DNA from: Mimachlamys varia
Taxonomy: Eukaryota > Mollusca > Bivalvia > Pectinida > Pectinidae
DNA: 64,000 nt
Reading direction: 5' to 3'
Assembly (NCBI GenBank): GCA_947623455.1
Contig: OX392533.1
Span: 34,532,229 to 34,596,228 of the forward strand
Below are positions 33,621 to 48,600 of this stretch, in pieces. A model generated the notes under the pieces. It made no database searches. It was not told the DNA's origin and saw nothing but the letters and a program-made list of their open reading frames with translations. Every line of letters begins with the position of its first letter. Position 1 is the stretch's first letter. The position numbers were made by a program, and so were the translations under genes.

Positions 33621-36600
33621 CTGAGAAAAAAATACAAATAAATACATTAACATACATCAAATACTCCTTTCAAAACAATATCAAGTACTTATTTTTCTTG
33701 CGGAGCTTTAAGTTTCCCTGTTTTTGCATTCATAAAGAAGTAAGCATTAAGGTTTTTTAAAGCCTTTTATTGAAATACTGCAAATTGAAGATTTAATATA
33801 ACTATGGAGCATTAATGATTATTAAACTGAAAACTGTCATATCAGCATTATTCTGTTATGATACAAGATGCCAAGAGGACCTGTATCACTCTCCTGGATA
33901 AATTGGTATCAAGGTAATCATGGTAAAATATTTCTAAAAAAGAGGGGGGTGGGGTCAGCCCCATCATTTGTTTAAATTCCAATCCCAGCCACTAGGGAAG
34001 CTACCACTAAAATATAAATGTTTCACATTGCTTAGATCCAGAGAAGAAGTTGTTAATATGAATACAGCTAAATTGACCCATTTTGGCCAGCCCCATCACT
34101 TGTATAAATTTGAATCCCAGCCACCTAGGGATGATTCCTACCAAATTTGATTAAATTCCGATCATTGGTTAAGAAGAAGAAGTCGATTGTTGACGGACGA
34201 AAGGATGTTTGGGTATGGCATAAAAAGGACAAATCTTGTGTCTTGCAATAATTTTTTGATGTGGAGAATATCTTTAATATTTAAAATTCACATTAATATT
34301 TCAGAGTAGAAATTCCATCATTCTAAAAAACAAATCGGTCCTGTGACTTCACAATATTAGTATATTAAACATTGAAGAGATAATCACAGCTTACAATACA
34401 ATTTTTTTAACAAAAAAACTTATATTAAATATGGTTTATATCAATTTCTAAAATAGTTACATGAAAGGTGGAAGACATCGTAATGACAGAATTTTTCCTG
34501 AAGAAGAATTTTTGACAATCAGAGATATCTATATATACATGTATATATATATAAGATGACATGTAGAATCTATCACCCCTGTGTGATGTAGAACCGAGAA
34601 ATCTCAACCCGAGGGCGAGATTTATGAATTTTAACACGAAGCTTTGCCGGGTGATATAATTCATAAATCTTATCTCGAGAGTTGAGATATCCCTTTCTAA
34701 ATAATACAGGGGTGATTGGTTAATATTCTCCGATACTTTCCTAACCTAAAATAAGATGTAATATGAACTCAGTGCATCACACGATCATTAATGGCAGGTG
34801 AATTGTTTGATAAAATTGGTGACATTACTCTGGTACACTGCATAAAGTGATGATGTGAGAAAGTGACATTTTAGAATAATAGCGTGTGTGAGCTGTCTTT
34901 TCCCTGCCCTGGTAAAAGACAGGATTATCTTTTCCCTAGCAAAACTGGAAATGAACCAATGAAGTGTGGGATGGGAGAAAATAAATTTTCTTGAAAAACT
35001 AAAAATGTCTATGAGACATAAATGCCCCCTTCCCCATATGAAATTAGTTCTTCATGCTTATTATGTATGCGAAGTTTGATGACAATCGGATCAGTAGTTA
35101 TTTAAATAAGGTGGTTACATTACAATGGGACGGGATGTGAAGGACACGGATAACACTATATGCCCCCCCCCCCCCTATTTCATGGCAGGACATAAAAAGC
35201 TCTATACCTTGTATCCATAGCTGTCTGTAGACTGATGACAACATTCTCGGCCGCCTCCTGATCCTGGGAAGCTGTGTGTAGGTCAATCTGCAGGATATCT
35301 GCATCAAACAATGGAATTTACAGCACTTGATAGCCACACAAATATTGGTTTCTACACAAAATGTAGCTGGCTTAATCCGCAACAAAGACTTTTACACTTT
35401 TAAAATAATTACCCTGATTTTCCCATCTATGCAAAACTTTCTGAGACTACTTCTGCACTCAAAAATGCACCATAATCCATGAAGTTTTTGTCAAAACCCA
35501 ATTTTTTTAAAAAGGCCCAATATACGTAACTTTTGGAAGAATTTGAAGCGAAAATCAAGCCTAATTACTTATCATATTTATGGATTTAGTTAAGATTAAC
35601 TGATATCAGAAATATTCAAGATGAATTCTTATACAGTTACAGTTAACAGCAGCATATGAAACTCGGTATTTGTAAACACGCATCCATTTTGAACTGTCTT
35701 CTAACTTCAGCTTGTTGTTTAAGTGGGCCACACCTGAATTATTTTCAGTTCTTTGGACTTTTTGGCAAGAGTTTCTTGATAGTTACCACTCAGGTTTACT
35801 TCATTTTAGGCTTATTTTTGCATGGTTATCAACTGGATGTTTTTTTTTCAGATTTTTTTCAGAATCACAAAAAAATTCCTGAAGTTACATATATTGGGCC
35901 TTTAAGGAATATCAAACTGTACAACGTCAATATCAAATTTTGAAGAAGAATGAAATCGTCTTATTTATAATCAGCTCTGTTTTGCTCAATTAATTTGCCC
36001 CTCTGCCCTATCTACCTGCATTTCCATCCTCAGCACTTGCCCCGCTTTGCTGAAAAATTTGCTCAACTTCCTCCTCATGCTCACTATCCGTTTCCAAGGC
36101 AACCTGGGTTTCAACATCTTTCCGCTGAAAAGATGAACATGTATTTCTTGATTGCAAAGCACATAAAAATTAACTAAAATATGACTTCAGCAAAGACTAG
36201 AGGACAACAATGCAATACTGAATACAGCCGAAGTTAACTTATTCATAATGAAATTGGTCAGATACATGTATTGAATGTCTGCTTTATTTGAAATGGTACA
36301 ATACTTCTCCTTATGATTTTAATTTATTACCAGTATGCAGAACCAAAAACTTTTTTCTATTTGAATTGTACAATAAGAATTTGTTGTTGTTGGTAGGGGG
36401 CTGCAGGGCTTTATCACCCCTCTTTTAAGGCCCGGTAAACAGACCCATTCCCAATGAAAAAATGTGTGATTTTTCCCAAATTTCCTCTGAAAGATACTTG
36501 AAAAAAAATTGGTTGTTTAACAACATTTGAGGAGCTTCTTTTGACATTAATTTTAATAAGGAACAAGAAAGATGGCTGTAAATGTCATGAGTACTGATCA

Positions 36601-39600
36601 TGACAGTGTTTTAAATAATTTAGAAAAGAAATAATGTATTTAGTTGTTATAATGGTGTTTGTCAAAATTTCCCAAATAGCTGTTATATCAATCAATTTTT
36701 CCCAATTTGAACTCAGGGTCCGATTCCCAAATCCCCCTGATAAAGCCCTGGGCTGGGCTGAATAGTAAGAAATGTTTTATCTTGCAAGTCACAAAATGTA
36801 CATCAGACATTTAGCTTTAGATATGACTGGGCTGAGCAAGCATTGGAGAATCGGGATGCTGAGACAGGCATGGGAAAAACTGTCGTCAACATTTGCTACA
36901 AGTTACAGGCCACCCACCTCGTCATCAGTCTGCTGTTGTAAATCCTGAAGTACCGATTCTGAATCTGGATTAGGCATTGTAGCAGTTGCCAAGGACATCC
37001 TTATAGTCTGGTTGTCAAGGTTTCCACCGCTGGCTACCTGTAAAATGGAATCCGCATGGCCAGTCTCCACCTATATGAGATAAAAAAGCTCTACAGGTAA
37101 TTGGATTTTAAAGAAAATCATATCAATCTATTATCATTTCCTGTCTGAATAGACATTGGCACACAGTAAAACCCCACTTACTCAAACCCGGTTTCCTTGA
37201 ATACCCCTCATTCCTCAAACAGTGCGTTTGGTCCCGACCGCATTCGAACATATTCAACCAAACTCAGATTACTCGAATACCATATATTCCTCGAACTATT
37301 GATGAGGTCCCACGAGTTCGAGTAAGTGGGGTTTCACTGTATTTAATTCATTTACAAATAAAGCATAAATTTACCCTGTGCTCACTCTAGTCTGAAAATT
37401 TTTTTTGTAAGTCACTAAAGACCACATTTCTCGTTTAGCAAATGAGAATTTCCTTTAGCAACTTTTACTAATTAGAGTCAAAATTGAAATGTTAATATAA
37501 ATATCAGTTCTGATATATTTTACATGACATTCATTGAATTGGATCAATTCTTATTATACATTTATAGGGAGTCAGTGTTTATGAAAATGGTTTATTCAAC
37601 ACAAATTCCATTAGCAAAAGAAGCTAAAGGCATATATTTTTTCTTTTAGCAAATAAGCATTTCATTTTGTTAATAACAAAAATACTTATGGCTAGAGTGA
37701 GCACAGTTACCAATTATACACAGAGTGACTACATCCATTAAGACCTTTCTGTCTCCTTACCTGGTCCCTGTCCTCTGTCATCCCCATAAGAACGTCCTCC
37801 ACGTCTTTCTCATGGGCAAGACTTTGCAACTTGGATGTGACCTCCTCAACTCTACCGTCTGGATGTACTATAACTATCTTGGGTGTGTTTCCCAGTTTTC
37901 CTTCTCTCATCTCTGTCAGCAGACTTCCCTGTAACAGCTGCTCGGCAGTGAGCGGGGATGAGAGGCTCTCTCGTGACCGACCTTGGCCAGCTAGTTCCTT
38001 GTACTGGAGGCTGTCAGGGTCATGTTGCTGCATGTGTCGCATCAAGTTTCCCTTATGAGCAAATGTCTTGTCGCACTCGTCACATTCGTACATCTTGTCC
38101 CGAGCCTCTGGCGGACTGTACTCCGGGGAGTGGTACAGATTGATGTGCCGACGCAGCAACTGCTTTTGGCGAAACGTCTGGCCACACTCCTTACATTCAA
38201 ATGGCTTCTCGCCTGTGGTAGATAAAAATTTAACAAGTTTCCATTACCTGTACTTGAATAAAAATCCTGAAGGTTTTATATATTATGTAAGTATTGAATA
38301 TCATAATACACAGGTGAATTCATAACAACACACTATAGAAAAAAACAAAATACCACAATATCATATATCTAATTATTAATCAAAATACAAGTTTTTCCTA
38401 TGAATCTTGTTATAATTGCATATACAGTACTAACCTCAAGCTCTCTAAAACAAGTTTCTGACACTTTACACAGGTGTCTGGTTTGTAGAGATAGAACATA
38501 AGTTAGAGGGTGCCTGGGTTTCAGATTAGACAGGGACAGGTTTTGGCATGTTATATATATTATCCATTTTTATATTCATACAACAGCTGCAGGCTATATT
38601 TATGGAAAGAATTTGTTGAAATTCCATGTTCATAATGATTTTTTGTGCATTGTTCAATAAAAATCTTCACATCACCTAAGATTGTTTTAAAAGCTATTCT
38701 CGAACAAGCAACCCTTAGGTATCTAGCAGGATACTTTACTGCTTGACTGAAGGGAAATTCCCACTAGCCAAGGCTGGTAAGGTAACCTGTACTCTCAAAT
38801 TCTACACTTACATACATTATAACCACCTGTCTGCGTGTGGGACTCTTCACCATACATGTACCAATATACATACCTTAACCAGGACCGGACTCAAAATACT
38901 TGTTTGTCAGGATATCTGAACACTCCTCATTATATATACTCGCATGTTAATATGCGACTCCATTATTCTCACCTATGTATATTCTATTGTGTGACATCTT
39001 ACCTTTAATTAATATACACTCTACAAAATCCCTACTACCTACATGTACACTCACCTGTGTGTGTGAGTGAGGTTAACTTCTTAACTAATAACTACATACA
39101 TACCTGTCTACTGGAGTATCAGACCTAAAAACTATCTACGCTCACCTGTGTGTGTGTGAGTGAAGTTTTAACTTAATTAACAACATACATACATACCTGT
39201 CTACTAGAGTATCAGACCTAAAACTATCTACACTTACCCATGTGTGTGATTGAGGTTAACTTCTTAACTACATACATACCTGTCTACTGGAGTATCAGAC
39301 CTAAAACTATCTACGCTCACCTGCGTGTGTCATACCTGTCAAGGGTCAAATGCTAACAAACTGGAGATCTCCAGTTTGCTGACTATTCTCAAACTGGAGA
39401 TTACCCGTGACAACATTTTTCTGAACACGGTGCATTCGTCAACAAAAAAAAACATCAACCCATGTACATATTATGATTAATATACAGTCAAACCTGTCAT
39501 ATGTGACCTTCAAAGGGAGGCAACAAAAAAGGTCACATATGACAGGTGGTATCTTAATACAGGTTCAATAAAAAAAAGGTTGAAAAACAAATTAAATTTT

Positions 39601-42600
39601 ATTCCTGTATATTACATACTGAGGAACTACCATATTTAAAGTAGATTATATCAAAAAACTTCCTTCAAATACAAAAAATATAATTTTTGAAATGCATGTC
39701 TTTTTAACCTAGATTAATTATAAAGAAAACATATCTCAAATCATTGGGAATAATTAATCTTTGTGAAAATAATAACTTCCGATAATTTTATTTTTGTCCA
39801 ATTGAAGAAATTTGCTTATTTGTATGTTGGTTTCTTATCAACATTCATCCCATCGCTACGACCGGACAAATTCCGGATCGAATGTTATTGTCCGGTTTCT
39901 ATTTTATAGTCTCTACTTCACTTCCGTTCAGTAAACAATGCGAGACTCACCATGCTTACGATGTGGCTATTTAATGTTTATACATCCTGTAATCACATAT
40001 TAATTAGCAACTAGCCCCAACTGGATGATTTAATTGCTCTATAGTATATACACATCAGTAAGAATGACACGAAGCCATGTGCCGCGATCGAGGCCCCCAC
40101 AGCTGTTGTGTACGGGCCGTGATGCATGACCATCTGACCATTTACAACTTTCACACCAGTCTCCACGCTGCTAATTGGTCTGGTCTGTAATTAAAGTGGC
40201 TTGTCTGTGACAAAGGTCAGTGTGAATCCATGTCGTTATTGTTTATTCGTTAAAATGACCAAGTTTGATTATTTTCGTGAGACAAAGCGGGAGAAAACGG
40301 GAGAATTTAATAAAATGCGGGACCCGCGCGGGTAATTAATTTCAAACTGGAGATTTTGATTTCTGTCATAAATAATCGGGAGTCTCCCGTCCAAAGCGGG
40401 AGACTTGACAGGTATGGCGTGTGTGTGAGTGAAGTTTTAACTTAATTAACAACATATATACATACCTGTCTACTAGAGTATCAGAACTCAAACTATCTAC
40501 GCTCACCTGTGTGTGTGTGAGTGAAGTTTCAACTTAATTAACAACATATATACATACCTGTCTACTAGAGTATCAGACCTAAAACTATCTACGCTCACCT
40601 GTGTGTGTGCGAGTGAAGTTTTAACTTAATTAACAACATATATACATACCTACCTACTAGAGTATCAGACCTAAAACTATCTACGCTCACCTGTGTGTGT
40701 GATTATGTGGCTCCATTATTTTCACCTATCTATATTCTCACCTGTGTGTGTGAGTATATGACTCTCCAGGTGACGGAGGGACTGAGCAGCATAGTCGCAC
40801 TGCTCACACTTGAAGCACTTCTCTCCCTCGTGACTTTTCATGTGTAATTTGTATTGGTATCTGTCTGGGCAGGTGCTGCCACACTTCTTACAAGTCAATG
40901 GTTTTGCACTGCTGTGAAGCTTCGCCATGTGAATTTTTAAATCTGTTTTACGACCACACGTTGTTGGACACAGGTGGCACAGAAACACAGGTTTGTTACC
41001 GGAGTGGATCAGTTTGTGAGCTTTGAGACTGTTGCTCTGTGTGAATCGTGCGTGACACACATCACATTCGTAGGGCTTCTCCCCTGTATGTATTCGCATG
41101 TGTCGCTTGAGCTTGTACGTATCAGGACTGGCATAGTTACAGTGAGTACAATGATACGGCCGCTCGCCCGTGTGTGACCGCATGTGTCTCTTCATCTTAC
41201 TGAGCTCCACACTAGCATAGTCGCACTCGGTACACTTGTGGGGCTTTTCAAATGTATGTTTGTAACGAATGTGCCTGACGAGTTCACCCGAGGTAGTGAA
41301 CGCTGAACCGCACCCTTTACATTTGTGTGGCCTAATGCCGGTGTGTGTGTTCACATGATTCTGTAAGGAAGCCATTGTCTTGAATCCGCGATCACATATG
41401 TTACACTTATGAGGCCGGTCCTCTGAGTGGGTCTTCATATGGCGCATCAACAGGTATCGCTTCGGACTTGTGTAATCACAGTAGTGGCACATAAGCTGTG
41501 CTTGGTTGGACGCCGGCATTGACATACGCTTTGGCACAAATGTTATGATACGGCGAGTTGTGCCATCTTCCTGAACGACCTCTTCCACCATTTCTTGCGT
41601 TTCATCCTTTATGTCAAGCATACTGCTCATATCAAGGGAGAGTTGTTTGGGTGAACCAGCGCTGTTTCCATCCTCTTTATCGGGCTGGGACACGATCAGC
41701 ACATAACTCATTTCTCCGCTAGGGTTCATCTCGGAGGGTACAATAGTAACCGTTTGGAAGTTGTTGTCACCTGTGTTTAGGACTATTGAGTTTGGGTTGT
41801 TTTCCACCTCCGTGCCCATTATCTCCATAGCACCTTCCCGAGCCTGAACAGCCACCAGCTGTGGCTGTGAACTGTCAGCTGAGTTCTGTAGAGCTACAAC
41901 CTGTGCTGAATTCAACTCTGTCTGACCAACCTGAGGAAATAACATCCAAGTCAAAAAATCTCTCTCAACAGGACTTATTTATGGTAATTAAACAATTATT
42001 TTTTACACTGTAAGAAAACTATATGCAGGATTTTGGCTTACTTATGAAAATATTTGATAAATAAGTCTTTATCATATTTAGACAACATCAACTGGGAAAT
42101 TTAATTTCAAGGAAAAACAATTTCAAAAGTTTAAGTAATTTTAGCATCTAAACAACATCAATTTAGAAGACATGCAGGTGCAAACAGTATAACTTCATCC
42201 ATTAAAACCAGGAAGTTTTTATATCTAGAGTCTTATAATGCAAGTACAGTACTATATATTATAGGCTAGACTGTAACTCATTTACCCCTGAAAATTCATA
42301 ATGAACTGCTCCAATTTTTGAATTGAAAGAGTTCAAATATGTCTCTAGGGGTGAATGAGCAAGTACTAAGGCATGTAATTTATTAGTAAAACTAAACTTG
42401 TTACAGTATTTAGTCTTTAATGTGAGGGTGTACCGTAATTGTCTGTAGCTGGTTGAGGGTCGAGGTGTTGGCTGCCACAGAGGCCAGAACAGCCACAGGA
42501 TCCGAGCCATTCCCAACGGTATCAGCCAGTTCCTGTACAACAAACCAATACAATGGCAAACTAGAGACTTGCTTTAGTGAAGAAATAATGGTTGTCTCCC

Positions 42601-45600
42601 CTTTATGGTTAAAAGTTACAGCCTTGACAATATTTCTGGAAAACATTGCATAAATCTTAGTTCAATCAAAACATCTTAGCACTCTATAATATAATCATTA
42701 GAAGAACTGTTTCCTGCTAAATCACATTTTATGCGCTGTTACAATTATTAGGTAGTACATTATGCAGACTATCGCCATTATCAGGTATATCAATGTCTGA
42801 CCAAGGTGACAGAGTACATAGCATACTACTCATTGAAACACCACATAAAACATCAATCTGATTAAAAATAAATCCTGATCTCCGCGCGGTTCCGTAAACT
42901 TCCCTCTGCTGCATTAAGATCTGAGAAAATCCTATAGGGGGTCACGTCCCGATGACCTTTTGCATTAGCCAATCAAATACTACTGTCAGAATCCTGACAG
43001 TGAAATTTTTTAGGCGACAAAGCTTGAATAATCACATTTGTCCATGTAGTCATTTTGTCATCAAAACGTTGATGTGGAATAATGTGACGAAATGACTTGC
43101 TGTAAGATGACAGGTCATTGGAAAATTATTTCAGCGTTAAGTAAAGAGGCGAAAAAGGTCATCTGAACGTGACCTCTTATGGGATGTTGTCAGATCCTTA
43201 TAAAACGGAGTGAGAACAAGGATCTCTATTTTAATCAGATTGCATAAATCATTTGATTGTCATGCAAAAGAATTTTTCCCTAAATGGATCACTGTTTGGT
43301 ACCTGTTCAATGCTGTCTGTGAGAGTGGTGGACACAGCAGGGATATGTATGAGCTGACCGGTGCTGGTGTTTAGTCCCGTCGTCAGACCAGTGGTCAGTC
43401 CTGCGGCTCCAGCATCCACTAGCTGCATGTGCTCCTGGCCATCAATCGACACAACATGGACAATCTTCTGTTCACCGTCTCCTGTATCACTCACAGGGAT
43501 CTCTAGTTGCTACAAGAAATCGGAATCAGAGGTCATTACAGGCTTACACTAGGAGGAGATGCTGCAAGATAGTTTTCAGCAACATAAGCTAGGGGAGATA
43601 ACTCTAACAGAATCCAAGCTGAACACCAGATCTTATACTTTTTAGCGCTAAAACTACGAGTAGTTTTGGCGTCTATTGCTGCCACTATTCTGTGACCTTT
43701 TGACCCATGTCATTTTTTCCCCTCCCGCTCCGGAAAAGCTTGAATAACTACCAATCGCATGATATATGAACTATTTAAAAGCCTGAACATTAAAGGAAAT
43801 GATGTTCCCATGGTATTGTTGATAATTATGATGACTTTAATAATCTATATGCAATTTGTAACAAAAAATTCAATTTTTCACTCCCACAGCTCATTTAAAT
43901 ATTACGTCTCTGTTCTTAGTTTGACCCATCTGTGTATACATAACCTCTCGGCGTATAGCTACACACACCATATATAACCTCGAGCTCTCGCGATCGGTGC
44001 TATATATACACTCGTATGTACTGATCGTGGTATGTCCCAGACACATCGCTAACAGGTGCGTGTGTACTGTCATGCAATTTGTATTAAACTATGATTATAT
44101 AATCGCTTCATAGCCAACAGTCCTGGTTTTGATTTGATTTCTGACCGAAGGCCATCTTGGACATTTAGCTCACAGAATACCATCTTTCAGTTGATAATGC
44201 CTTTTCTTAAGAAGAAAAAAGAAAGGAAAAAATCCAACTTTTTTTAAAAACAAATGAAGATAGTCTATGGTGGGTACCAAGATCCTTCTGGGACCTATCG
44301 TTTAATGTTCATACAGATATGTTTGACTTACTATGTATGTGCATAAGTTAGTGTCTCTGATGCACGGGATATTCTTTATCCGATGTCTTAAATGTTTATA
44401 AGACTTAATAGTTTATATATATGTTCTAAAGTTAATGACGCATTTGGTTTTCTACAAACGACATCATATCTTAAATCTTTTATGAGATATACATGTACAT
44501 ATGTATGATATAGAATGAAATGAAACGAAATATTTAAATTGCTACATTACATCCGTTTTCATTAATCGTACTTTTAGGAGGTTGGTATGATATGTCTACT
44601 TCATAATGCAAACTGTTATTACCTTACAAACAAACATTTTATTATCAAAACAAACCAGTATATGTCGTTTCAAGTTTGATCTGCCATTGCTACCGTAATT
44701 AATCCTCATCTTGCATTTCCAACTGGAACTCAGGTGTGATTTTTTGCTAAAATTGTTTTAAGTGTTGCAGGGAAGGTTTATGAAATGAAGCTTCATTTTG
44801 TGTCTAACAAACTAATACCGTTTATTTCAATGCATATATTAAAAGAAACACATTCGCTTCCCTGTAAATTGATCAATATTCATTTCAAAATTTAAAAAAA
44901 AATGATATTTTATTCAAATTGTAAAAGCACTGCACTAAATTGTACATGTACATTGAAAACAACTCGTCAATCTTAACAATTTGCGTGTAAATTATGTTTA
45001 CTCTAAATACTTACTAACCTAATCCCTATTCTGAAACCTTCTGATATCGAAACTTAGTAACCCACGCAACAAAATCACTTCAATAGCTGTTAAAAAATAC
45101 ATACTTTTGTTAGAAGTTTTAGCGTTTCAGCACTTTCAGTACTTTGATTTTACAAGGGTCCCAATGTAAATCTTAATTTTGTTCATATTTTCCAGTTTAA
45201 TCAGTTTTGAGTTTGGATTATCGTTTTGTTGACACTTTGATATTCTCTGATTGATTGTTATTACACCTATATTAATGTATGCATAGTCATCTTATGTGTT
45301 TAGACTGGACATGCGAGTTTCGATAACGCTACTAATAACAAGGATTCAAACTGTTGTTATATACAGATGAGATAAAACAAATGCCAAATGTATGATAAAT
45401 TCAAAATTAAGCCCAACTTAAATAACCTGACCTCTAAAGACCATTTGCTGCTACATTGTCATGAAGTTTATTTTGACTCCGATTGTGAAGTACAAACAAC
45501 AAGAGAACAAGGAGCCGCAAAGTGTGGCACTTATCCCCCTGTGCTCATCTTTTGGTATAAAGAACTAAATGCAGTATATACATTGCATATAGTAACTTAG

Positions 45601-48600
45601 TTAACTTATGGTAAGGGTGTATATCTTGATTAAGATCCTCTGTAATTTTCTCTGCTGATGTACATTTGAATAAACTTGGTATTGTCATTAACAAATATAT
45701 GTGACACTTATTAATAAGCTCTGGATCCCGGAATAATCATCAGAAAAATTTTAAAAAATATATGCAAAATTGATACTGTTATATTAATGTGATATCAATA
45801 ACACTGATAAAAGTGAAGTTAATGCAAATCGTCATAATAACAAATTAGTATTTCCTGATTTAATACCTGATCTTACCCATTTTTAATATTTGATTCTAGT
45901 TCATTCCTTAACCCTTTGCCACATGCAAGCTTATGAAAAACAGCTCTGTGCATCATTGAAGAAAACATACAATGTTCGTTGTGAACATTGTTGCAGCATC
46001 AGCCATTTCAGAGCACCATCTCAATGGCACATTTTGTTGAATTTTACAGTGATGAAGTGTTCAACTTTAAAGTTGATTTTTGAAGCTGATCTGTTTATTT
46101 TTGACAAATTTTGTTGTAATGAAGTATATTCAGAATTAATCAAAGTTTACTTTGGTGCATTTTCCAAGAAAATTTGACAAATATTGAAGTGTCAAAAATC
46201 ACATTTAAAGCCTGTTTGGTAAAAATTAGAAAACAAAAACAAAAATTGTCTCTCATAATATTTTTGTTGTTGTTTTTTGTTTGTTGTTTAGCAGTGAATT
46301 AAACTTGAAAAAGTTCCAGGCGGTCAACTGTTCCTTCATACACATTACATACCAAAAATATCAATTTCATATTGGTTTCTAATCGATGTAAAATCATATT
46401 TTGCCCGCATGATGTCCGTCAGTAAATAATTACATTCAGGGGTCTCAATATCAATGTCCATGATTAAGATATTTAACAGTAAACATAACAATGTGCCTCA
46501 TCAGTATTTTATGTAAAAAATACATTTATGGACATATTTCTTATGAAAGGTTTAAAAGTGTAATAATCATTATCTTATTCATGTGTAATTAGTTTTTTAT
46601 CAATCCAATATTGTTTATTTTGTCAGTCAGAAGCTTGGAAAATGTTGATTCTAGATCTGGAAACAGTAGCCTAAAAGCCAATTCACACGATGTTTTTTCA
46701 ACGATAAAAATCACAATGATTCAATATTGTATTAATATCTTTATGTATCGCGAATGTGATGTATATTCAGCGTATATTAAATCGGATAAATATTTTTATT
46801 TCCGACTCCGTCTTGCGTTATTTCTACTTTCGGTTTCTGTCCGCCGGCTAATATAAACAGGTTTACATCTTGCGGCAATAAATCGTCTGTTTTCACTAAA
46901 AGACAATTCAAAATGAAAAACTTAGTTTGGAATTAATTTTATAGAAGTTTCGCATGAAGTTTAGCTACCGACTCTCTCATAAAAACATCGTTATTAACAC
47001 TGAAACTCACTGCTTCAGTCTAAAGCTCTGCCAGGCTGTACAGTAATGGCGGCGGTACGGCAACTTCAAACCCAGTCGTGAATAATCATCCTTTCTTTGT
47101 GATTTTCCCGATAAAAGATCTTGATTATCAGTGTCCGTAACTGCATGACTTCAGCTCTAAATCAGTTGAATAAACTGTCTTTCATTAATTACAAAAACGG
47201 TCTGAAAACACACGTTAAACTGAAGCATGCCGTGTCTGTTTATCGCTAACATGTCCGCCGTCAGCGGCATGCGTGACCCCAACTTTCTGCGGTAATTCCT
47301 CAAATCTTTTAATAGTAAACATATGCCGATTTTTCATTGGTTACAAGCCTGGGTTATTTTTATTTATGACGTCAAAGTCTCAATATAGGTGGCGCTTTTC
47401 GATCATGTGATATACACAAATAGAAATCACTAGTCAACATGGCGTCTAGAGGCGCTTGCATTGAGATCGTGTAGGGGCGTCGAGAAGCGCTTACATTGAG
47501 ATGGTGCGGGGGCGTCGAGAGGCGCTTACATGTGGCAAGGGGTAAAGGCGTCCAGAGGCGCTTACATGGGGCAAAGGGTTAACTTTTAAACTGGACTAAC
47601 TCATTCCCAGCTAAAAGTTAAAAACTTGTTTTTTTTACTATAAAGCTACCATATTACCCCTAACATGGTCAAGTTGAATTGTATTCAAATTAATACAACT
47701 GCATTTGCATGACAAAGCCACTATATAAACTAACCAGGGAGACGTGCAATTTAAGAGACGATAAACAACAAATTGAAATCAATGTATGTTAGCAACATGG
47801 ATAGAAAATGTAAATATAATCATTGAAGTGTCTTGATGTGGTCTTTATGGTCGTTATAAATGACACAACTTTGCAGACAAACACAACATATTGTGCTATT
47901 GTGAAAAGCTCTGTCTTTCATATCTACCATGAAGATCATGTCAAGACACTTCCTCATGCTTAAATAACTGCATTCAAATTATGATAATTTCTTAATTTTC
48001 GTGACTTAGGGTTCATACTTTCATGAAGCACTCGGTCTGTTTATTGTCGTCCACAGCCTTAGACAGTTCTTCGACATTGGTCAGCTTTGTTACTTGACCC
48101 TGAGCGGCCAGTTCAGCCATGTGCGCCTGGACCTCGGCCATACAGTTGGTGACTACCTGGTCAATACTGGGATCCTCAAGGTCAACAGGCACTTCCTCTG
48201 GCTGGCCATTGGTAATTGTTGGAGTGGGACCGCTGACATCAGGAGTTGCCTCCACTTGACTTAACTGTTGAACTGCTTCAGTTATATCCATAGTAGTACC
48301 ATAGGGAAGTTTCAAATCTAAAAAAAAAAAGTTAAACGTTAAAAATATTCACATTTATCTTTTTAATCAGACTAAAATATATTAAAGCAAGTAATGATTG
48401 AAATAAATGAATTATCTAATCTTAAGAAAAGTATAAATTAAAATACCATGCTTACTCCCCCTTAGTTATTTCCAAATTTCTTCAACTAATACAATATTAT
48501 ACTAAATCTTTATTTTTCTTTCTACCACAGCAGTACAAACATTTGACTTATCATATTGAACAATGAACATGTCAATATTTATTCGGAACAATCAGATTAT

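Noticed and set aside
42220..42646. Open frames on other frames overlapping CTCF coding exon 4
   Set aside because: The exon called (42434-42532) is fixed by phase and splice sites on both sides; the other frames are shadows.
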